Origin: an uncultured Rhizobiaceae bacterium
GTDB taxonomy: Bacteria > Pseudomonadota > Alphaproteobacteria > Rhizobiales > Rhizobiaceae
Length of the DNA stretch: 64,000 nt
Direction of reading: 5' to 3'
Assembly: GCA_958296345.1 (NCBI GenBank)
Contig: CATQIJ010000012.1
Location: 1-64,000 of the forward strand
The notes under the pieces are model-generated. The model searched no databases. It saw only the letters and a program-made list of their open reading frames with translations, and was not told the origin of the DNA. The translations under genes and the position numbers were made by a program. Numbering within the stretch: the stretch's first letter is position 1; the number at the start of each line of letters is the position of its first letter. Positions 57,637 through 64,000 of the stretch are shown here, in pieces.

Positions 57637-58773
57637 TTAACGAACGAGATTATGTAACCCAACATTTTCGATGTTGTTTTCGCCACATAAACCCATGGTA
57701 ACATCCAGTTCTTTTTGGATGATGTCCAATGCCTTTGTGACGCCTGGTTTGCCCATTGCTCCCAGACCATAGATATAAGAGCGCCCGATGTAAGTGCCTT
57801 TTGCGCCCTTTGCCATGGCTTTGAAGACATCTTGGCCTGAGCGAATTCCGCCATCCATATGTACTTCAACTTTATCGCCAACTGCGGCCACAATTTCTTC
57901 AAGTATATCATAAGAGGCAAGCGCTCCATCTAACTGACGACCACCGTGATTTGATACAACAATTGCGTCAGCACCAATTTTTGCTGCAATTTTAGCATCT
58001 TCAACATCATTGATGCCTTTTAGAATAAGCTTGCGTTTCCAGTGCTTTTTAACCCATTCAATGGATGACCAATCAAGAGTTGGGTCAAACTGACTTACAG
58101 TCCAATCGCTAAGCGAAGACATATCATCGATGCCGCTAACGTGACCAACGATGTTACCAAACTCACGGCGTTTGGTTTGAAGCATATTCCAACACCAACG
58201 CGGCTTTGTCGCTAGGTTTGCCATTGCTGCTAGCGTTGGTTTTGGCGGAGCAGATAGACCATTTTTAATATCTTTATGACGTTGGCCTAGTACTTGAAGG
58301 TCTAGCGTTAAAACAAGCGCTGAACAATTTGCATCATGAGCGCGTTGCATTAAGCTTTCAGAAAAACCTCTGTCGCGCATTACATAAAGTTGAAACCAAA
58401 ATGGGTTTTTTGTATGTTCAACAATATCTTCGATGGAGCAAATGCTCATGGTTGTAAGCGTAAATGGAACACCGAATTCTTGCGCTGCTTGAGCTGCTAA
58501 TATTTCACCATCAGCATGTTGCATACCTGTTAAGCCAACAGGGGCAAGTGCAACAGGCATAGAAACGTCTTCGCCAATCATCTTGGTTTTAAGACTACGA
58601 TTATCAATGTTCACGGCAACACGCTGGCGTAATTTTTGACGCTCAAATGCCAATTCATTATCGCGGTAAGTGCCTTCAGTCCAAGCACCACTATCTGCAT
58701 AATCATAAAACATCTTCGGAACACGGCGTTTAGCTAAAGCTTGCAGTTCATGAATAGTTGTTATTGTAAACAT
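57637..58773 (-). CDS. lldD: FMN-dependent L-lactate dehydrogenase / alpha-hydroxy acid oxidase family
   Basis: A 378-aa TIM-barrel flavoenzyme of the LldD/glycolate oxidase family. FYDYADSGAWTE near the N-terminus, APVGLTGMQHADGE for FMN binding, catalytic His in SNHGGRQLDGA, and C-terminal DGGIRSGQDVFKA and GRSYIYGLG for phosphate binding. Oxidises L-lactate or a related 2-hydroxy acid with transfer of electrons to quinone or cytochrome. Intact and 72 bp before the oxoprolinase end. The exact substrate is not certain. Confidence 0.9.
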   Translation of the reverse strand: MFTITTIHELQALAKRRVPKMFYDYADSGAWTEGTYRDNELAFERQKLRQRVAVNIDNRSLKTKMIGEDVSMPVALAPVGLTGMQHADGEILAAQAAQEFGVPFTLTTMSICSIEDIVEHTKNPFWFQLYVMRDRGFSESLMQRAHDANCSALVLTLDLQVLGQRHKDIKNGLSAPPKPTLAAMANLATKPRWCWNMLQTKRREFGNIVGHVSGIDDMSSLSDWTVSQFDPTLDWSSIEWVKKHWKRKLILKGINDVEDAKIAAKIGADAIVVSNHGGRQLDGALASYDILEEIVAAVGDKVEVHMDGGIRSGQDVFKAMAKGAKGTYIGRSYIYGLGAMGKPGVTKALDIIQKELDVTMGLCGENNIENVGLHNLVR

Positions 58774-58845
58774 AAAAACTTCCCTAATTCTGCTTTAGTT
58801 AGCACCATACTTTAAATGCTGTAAATTAGTATAATTACGGATATT

Positions 58846-61800
58846 TTAAACTTTCCCATATCCGCCGGCGGCTGGTGTGTTCAGGATAACGGCTTCACCT
58901 GATTTAACTTCTGTTTGATCGCAATGGCCTAGTTCTTCCGCTTCTCCGTTCAACCTTCTTACCAGTGTTGAGCCCACTGAGCCATCACCTCCGCCATCAA
59001 GTCCTTTTGGAGCTAATTTGCGTGAGGAAGATAGAATTGCGTAAGTCATGTCTTCATTGAAACGAAGTGTTCTTGAAACACTATCGCCGCCTTTATATTT
59101 TCCATCACCGCCCGACCCTCTTCGAATAGAAAAGTCTTCTACGGTTACAGGATAACGCATTTCTAGGATTTCTGGATCCGTTAGTCTGGTGTTGGTCATA
59201 TGGGTTTGTACAGCGCTTGCACCGCTAAACGGTCTACCATCATTCATTTGACCGGCTGGTGCGCCGCCGCACATTGTTTCATAATTTTGATAGCGTTCAT
59301 TGCCGTAGGTTAAATTGTTCATCGTACCTGGGGCATTTGCGAATGCACCGAACGCCATTAATAGGCAATTGGTTACGTGTTGGCTTGTTTCTGTATTGCC
59401 TGCGATTACAGCTGATGGATATTGCGGTTTTAACATGCAGCCGTCTGGAATTATGATGTTTAATGGCTTTAGACAGCCAGCATTCATAGGAATGTCGCCT
59501 TCTACCATGATGCGGAAAACATAAAGAACCGCAGCGCGACAAACAGGTTCTGGTGCGTTGAAATTATTTTTTGCTATCGGCGAGGTTCCAGTAAAGTCTA
59601 CGGTTGCTTCACGATTCTTGCGGTCAACAGTTACCTTAACGCATATTTTTTGGTCGTTATCTGTGAAATACGTGTGCTCACAATCAGAGAGACGATCGAT
59701 AACACGGCGTACGCTTTCTTCTGCATTGTTTTGTACATGCTTCATGTAGGCTTGAACGACGGGTAGTGAGAAATTTTCTACCATTTTGCGTAGTTCCGTT
59801 ACGCCTTTTTCATTGGAAGCTATTTGAGCACGAATATCTGCCATGTTGTCATCAGGATTTCTAGCAGGCCATGGATGGTCTGTTAGAATTTTTCTCATAC
59901 CTGCTTCATCAATAATACCTGCTTTTACAAGCTTGAAATTATCAATGAGTACACCTTCTTCATCAATATGTGTTGCAAGCGGCGTTGCGCTACCAGGAGC
60001 CATGCCGCCAATATCTGCATGGTGACCACGGGCAGCAACGTAGAACAGAAGCTCTTTGTCATTATCGTCGAATACAGGTGTTACAACTGTAATGTCTGGT
60101 AGGTGTGTACCGCCATTATAGGGGGCATTTAGAATGAAAACATCGCCAGGGTTTATATCCCCTTGATTGTTTGCAATGACGCTTTCAACTGAACGATCCA
60201 TAGAGCCTAAGTGAACGGGTACATGAGGAGCATTGGCAACCAATGTTCCATCAGCTGCAAAGATTGCACAAGAAAAATCAAGGCGTTCTTTCATGTTGAC
60301 GGAGTAAGATGTGTTTTGAAGTGTTACGCCCATTTGTTCAGCAATGGTCATGAAGAGATTGTTGAAGACTTCAAGCATAACAGGATCAGCAGTAGTGCCG
60401 ATTGCTGCTGTTCTAGTTTTGGCGACTGAGCGGCTTAAAACGATGTGATCAAGTGCATTGATATGAGCGTGCCATTCGGGCTCAATCACTATGGTTTGGT
60501 GTGGCTCAATGATAAGAGCAGGGCCTATTACAGTATTGCCAGGTTTTATATTCTTGCGGAAATGAATTCCTGCTTCATGCCATTCGCCATTTGAAAATAT
60601 TTTTGTCTTCTGATCTGCTTTATGAGTAATTTCATTGAGAGTAGACCTTTGCTCTTCTAAGCCAGCGCCGCCGCCAATTGCTTCAACTTCAATTGCTTCA
60701 ACAATTAATTTTTTGTTTTCAAAGATAAAGCCAAATTGTTTTTTATGCAGCTCTTCGAATGCCCGTATCATTTCATCTGTATTCTCTAAGGGAACTGGTA
60801 AGGCAAGGTCCGTACCGTCATATCTGATATGAATTCTAGTAAAAGATGTTATTTCAGAAACGCTTACACCTTGTTCTGAAAGTTCTGATTCCGTTTCAGA
60901 CTTCAGCTCTAGGCTAATTTTAGTGAGCTCGTTTTGTAATGAAATCGTTAGATCGTTGATTAAAGTCTGTGACCTTGTTGCGCGAACCTGAGCTAGCCCC
61001 ATTCCATAAGCTGATAGGATTCCTGAAAATGGGTGGATTAAAACTGTTTCCATTCCAAGCGCATCTGCAACACTACATGCATGCTGTCCGCCAGCTCCGC
61101 CAAAGCAGTTGAGTGCATATTCTGTTACATCATAGCCACGCTGGACTGAGATTTTTTTAATTGCATTGGCCATGTTTTCGACAGCAATTTTTAAAAATCC
61201 ATCGGCAACTTCTTCAGGTGTTGTTGTTACTTCTTTTGCGAGTTCTAAAAATTTTTGCTTGACGATTTTAGTATCAAGTTCTTCATTTTGGTAAGACCCA
61301 AAAATGGAAGGGAAAAATTCTGGTTGTAATTTTCCTACCATCACATTTGCATCTGTTACCGCTAGAGGCCCGCCTCTGCGATAGCAAGCCGGGCCAGGGT
61401 TTGCTCCGGCTGAATCCGGACCAGCTTGAAACCGCCCATCTTTGTAAAAGAGAATCGAGCCGCCACCTGATGCAACTGTATGGATGCGCATCATAGGTGC
61501 ACGCATACGCACGCCTGCCACTTCAGTTTCAAAGGCGCGTTCTAACTCTCCGTCATAATGAGAGACATCCGTAGATGTGCCACCCATATCAAAACCGATC
61601 ATCTTATCGAAGCCAGCAAGTTTTGATGTTTCAACTGCACCAGCAACCCGCCTGCAGGACCTGAAAGAATGGCGTCTTTACCTTGAAATAAATCTGATGC
61701 AGTCAATCCGCCTGAGGACATCATAAAAGACAGTTTTGGTCCGTCCCCAAGCTGACTTGATACTTGTTCTACATAACGGCGAAGAATAGGGGAGAGATAA

Positions 61801-62436
61801 GCATCAACAACCGTCGTATCACCACGACCAATTAATTTAACGAGTGGCGAAACCTCGTGACTGACAGAGACCTGACTAAAACCCATCTCGCGAACTAATT
61901 TTGCAACTTGTGCTTCGTGCGCTGAATATTTCCAAGCATGAATGAAAGTAATGGCTATTGAGTCTATGCCAGACTGTTTAAGTGCTTCTAATTGCGGTTT
62001 TAATGCATTGGCATCAGGTGCTTGTTCTATTGTTCCATCCGCAAGAACCCGTTCGTCAACTTCTAGTACCTCTTCATACAAAAGTTCTGGCTTTAAAATT
62101 TCTTTGGCAAAAATATCTGGTCTGGCCTGATAGCCAATTTCCAACATGTCTCCAAAGCCCTTGGTAATCAGTAGGGCAGTTCTGTCACCCTTACGCTCTA
62201 GTAGTGCGTTTGTTGCAACCGTTGTGCCCATTTTTACATGTCCAACAGATTGCGAAGGCACTTTATCTTTTGCAGTTAAGCCCAAGATTTCTTTTATGCC
62301 TTGAATGGCCGCATCTCTATAGGCTTCTGGATTTTCAGAGAGTAATTTATGAGGATGTAGGGAACCGTTTGGAGCGCGTCCTACAATATCTGTAAATGTA
62401 CCGCCACGATCTATCCAAAAATCCCCATTTAGCCAT
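58846..62436 (-). pseudogene. 5-oxoprolinase / hydantoinase A-B fusion, two frameshifts
   Basis: ATP-dependent ring-opening enzyme of the HyuA-HyuB fused type, about 1197 codons. ATG at 62436 lies 7 nt after GGAGT. Near the N-terminus the A5 tract 62417-62421 (plus strand) is one base too long; four restores [18 protein letters not shown], with the ATPase phosphate motif. The C3 tract 61647-61649 is one short; restoring it gives [19 protein letters not shown] joining FDMGGTSTDVSHYDGE. The HyuB half (from about 60500 down) is intact: GDVFILNAPYNGGTHLPD, ARGHHADIGG, NYETMCGGAPAG and a C-terminal TPAAGGYGK. Acts in glutathione (5-oxoproline) or hydantoin catabolism. Confidence 0.85.
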
Positions 62437-62611
62437 TTTCATACTCCGATATTAACTGAGTATTTATAGCTGTGGATCAGATTATGCACAATTCAATTCA
62501 TTGGCAGTTTTATATTATTCACGGTTCATTAACCATGTTTTAGAACTGCACGTTAAGGATGTCTTGCTAGGTTTTGGCTAGGAATAGCAATCTTGGGAAA
62601 TTCGTTCGAAC
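62437..62611. promoter_or_regulatory. Divergent intergenic region, oxoprolinase and HerA-type gene
   Basis: 175 bp between two divergent genes; AT-rich and presumably carrying both promoters. No operator was recognised. Confidence 0.4.
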
Positions 62612-64000
62612 ATGACAACATCTGATATACATAACGCTTCTGGATTAACTGTAAAAACAGTACCAGAGCAACGTGCAACATCTAGTACTCGAGCAGACGT
62701 TGATTTAATGGCGGGTGAAAACCAAGCAGTTCTTGAAAAAGAGTTTAGCCGTGATAGAATGCGTGCCTTTGTTATTAGGTGTGATGGTGAATACGCAATC
62801 ATTGCCGCAGATATTGAACAAGGTTCTGATTCAAAAGAGAACTATTGGTCAGTTGGCCAGTTAATTTCTATCAAAGTTGGTAGAAATCGCGTAGTTGGAA
62901 TTACGTGTAGCGTTGAGGTTCCAAATCACGATTGGGATATGTCAGGTAAAAATGAAGTTCATGTAACGCTTGAACTTGTTGGTGAGATTGTTGCTTCTAC
63001 AGAAGAGGGCAAAGAAGATAAGTTTAGCACTGGTATTGCTAGCTACCCACAGATGGGCTGTGTTGCACATAGAATTCGTGGAACTGACCTTGCTATTATC
63101 TATAAAAGTGAAGGTGATACTGTAGTTAAGGTTGGTCAACTTACACAAGATCAGTCAATTGATGCTAAAATTGAAATAGATATGCTTTTATCACGTCACT
63201 TTGCTGTTGTTGGGACAACAGGTGTTGGTAAATCTACTTCTGTAACTTTGATTTTGCGGAAAGTGATTAAAGCGCGTCCTGATATTCGCATTCTAATGCT
63301 CGATCCGCATAATGAATTTGCCTCAGCATTTCCAAATGATTCAGTTACAGTTGATTCAAGTAATCTTATTTTGCCGTTTGGCTTTTAAGCTTGAAGAATT
63401 TTCTGAAGTTGTTTTCCGTGGCCAAAAGGGCTTTGACTTAGAAATTGAGATTCTTCGCGATCTCATACCACTTGCTAAAGAGCGCTTTCGTGTTGACGCA
63501 GAAAAGAACGCTTCAACTTTGATGAAGAAAAAATCAAAGAGTAATTTAACAGCAGATATGCCTGTGCCTTATAGAATGGTGGATCTTTTAAAGCTGATTG
63601 ACGAGCGATTAGGTATGTTGGAAGGTAAAAGTGACAAGCCAATACTGAAGTCTCTTGAATATCGCCTCCAAAGTATTTCAGAAGACCCACGGTTTCGCTT
63701 TATGTTTGATCAAACAAACGGCAATGGTGGGGATATTATGGAAGAAATTATTTCCAAGATTTTCCGTGTGCCGCATGAAGGTAAGCCAATTTGCGTGCTA
63801 GAAATGCCTGGCCTACCAACAGAAGTTGTTAATTCTGTTGTTTCTATTTTGTCACGTATGGCATTTGAAATTGCGATGAACAGTGACGGCGGTATTCAAA
63901 CGCTTCTTGTTTGTGAGGAAGCGCACCGTTATATTCCCGCTGATCCAAATGCTGGTTTCTGGCCAACACGTCAATCGATTGCCCGAATTGCGAAAGAAGG
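62612..64000 (+). pseudogene. HerA/DUF87-type ATPase, frameshifted and cut by the window edge
   Basis: N-terminal HAS-barrel-like region (about residues 30-170), then an FtsK-HerA-type P-loop GTTGVGKST at about 201-209 and MLDPHNEFA. The frame ends after LPFGF at TAA 63386-63388. The next sequence continues in another frame as KLEEFSEVVFRGQKGF and on to LLVCEEAHRYIPADPNAGFWP (Walker B region) past the end of the window. Adding one T to each of the T3 (63377-63379) and T4 (63383-63386) tracts would give LPFWLFKLEEFSEVVF, the usual family wording. HerA helicases process DNA ends with NurA or act as anti-phage components; partner not visible. Confidence 0.8.

Noticed and set aside
57555-57929. 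Reverse-strand frame overlapping the end of lldD
   Set aside because: It is a shifted reading of the lldD gene, whose own frame carries all conserved motifs.
1-64000. CRISPR arrays, tRNA/rRNA genes, transposases, prophage or integron signals
   Set aside because: No regular direct repeats, T-arm-like segments, transposase motifs, phage structural genes or integrase were seen on reading through.

Overview
The window looks like chromosomal DNA of a low-GC alphaproteobacterium, most likely related to Hyphomicrobiales/Rhizobiales. This is inferred from the gene families: Pseudomonas denitrificans-type cob genes, a CpaBCEF-TadBCD pilus locus, small alphaproteobacterial families (DUF6732, DUF2293, DUF3095) and an ArsR-methyltransferase fusion. 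No rRNA or tRNA gene, CRISPR array, IS element or prophage was seen.

Layout. (1) 1-6.7 kb: end of a cobalamin operon, cobQ(3' end)-cobU-cobW-cobN-cobO. (2) 6.7-14.5 kb: a broken Tat-exported hydrolase divergent from an intact LysR regulator, ilvA, a terminator, a badly broken hybrid histidine kinase and a TerB-like gene. (3) 14.7-31.3 kb: the main cobalamin cluster. The forward run is DUF6732-cbiX-cobH-cobL-cobI-cbiG/cobJ-cobM followed by two EamA transporters. Then come cbiD-cobK (reverse), cobA-cobB-cobC-cbiB (forward) and cobT-cobS-phosphatase (reverse). Many junctions are ATGA stop/start overlaps, suggesting translational coupling. (4) 31.4-42.6 kb: a third EamA transporter, then an intact reverse-strand Tad/Cpa pilus locus with a vWA-domain TadG-like protein. 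(5) 42.8-47.5 kb: TerC, a lysophospholipase-like hydrolase, a membrane TerB protein, EttA and a nuclease-like ORF. (6) 47.5-57.5 kb: an accessory stretch in which almost every gene carries a frameshift, nonsense codon, duplication or deletion. (7) 57.6-64 kb: an intact lactate dehydrogenase family gene, a frameshifted 5-oxoprolinase/hydantoinase and a frameshifted HerA-type ATPase running off the edge.

The cobalamin genes form an almost complete set from uroporphyrinogen III to adenosylcobalamin. The ring-building part is of early-cobalt-insertion character (CbiX, CbiG, CbiD; no CobG, CobZ or CobF in view), yet the late-insertion chelatase subunit CobN and CobW are also present.

The most notable feature is contrast. 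About 40 genes, including every complete cobalamin and Tad gene, are intact, while about 15 others carry roughly 25 lesions between them, often several per gene. Many are one-base changes in homopolymers and could be base-calling errors. A 7-bp tandem duplication, a deletion that removes the 3' ends of two convergent genes at one point, and four nonsense codons all explicable by C:G to T:A transitions look more like real decay. Selective gene loss with B12 synthesis retained would fit a host-associated B12 provider, but that is inference and depends on the lesions being confirmed.
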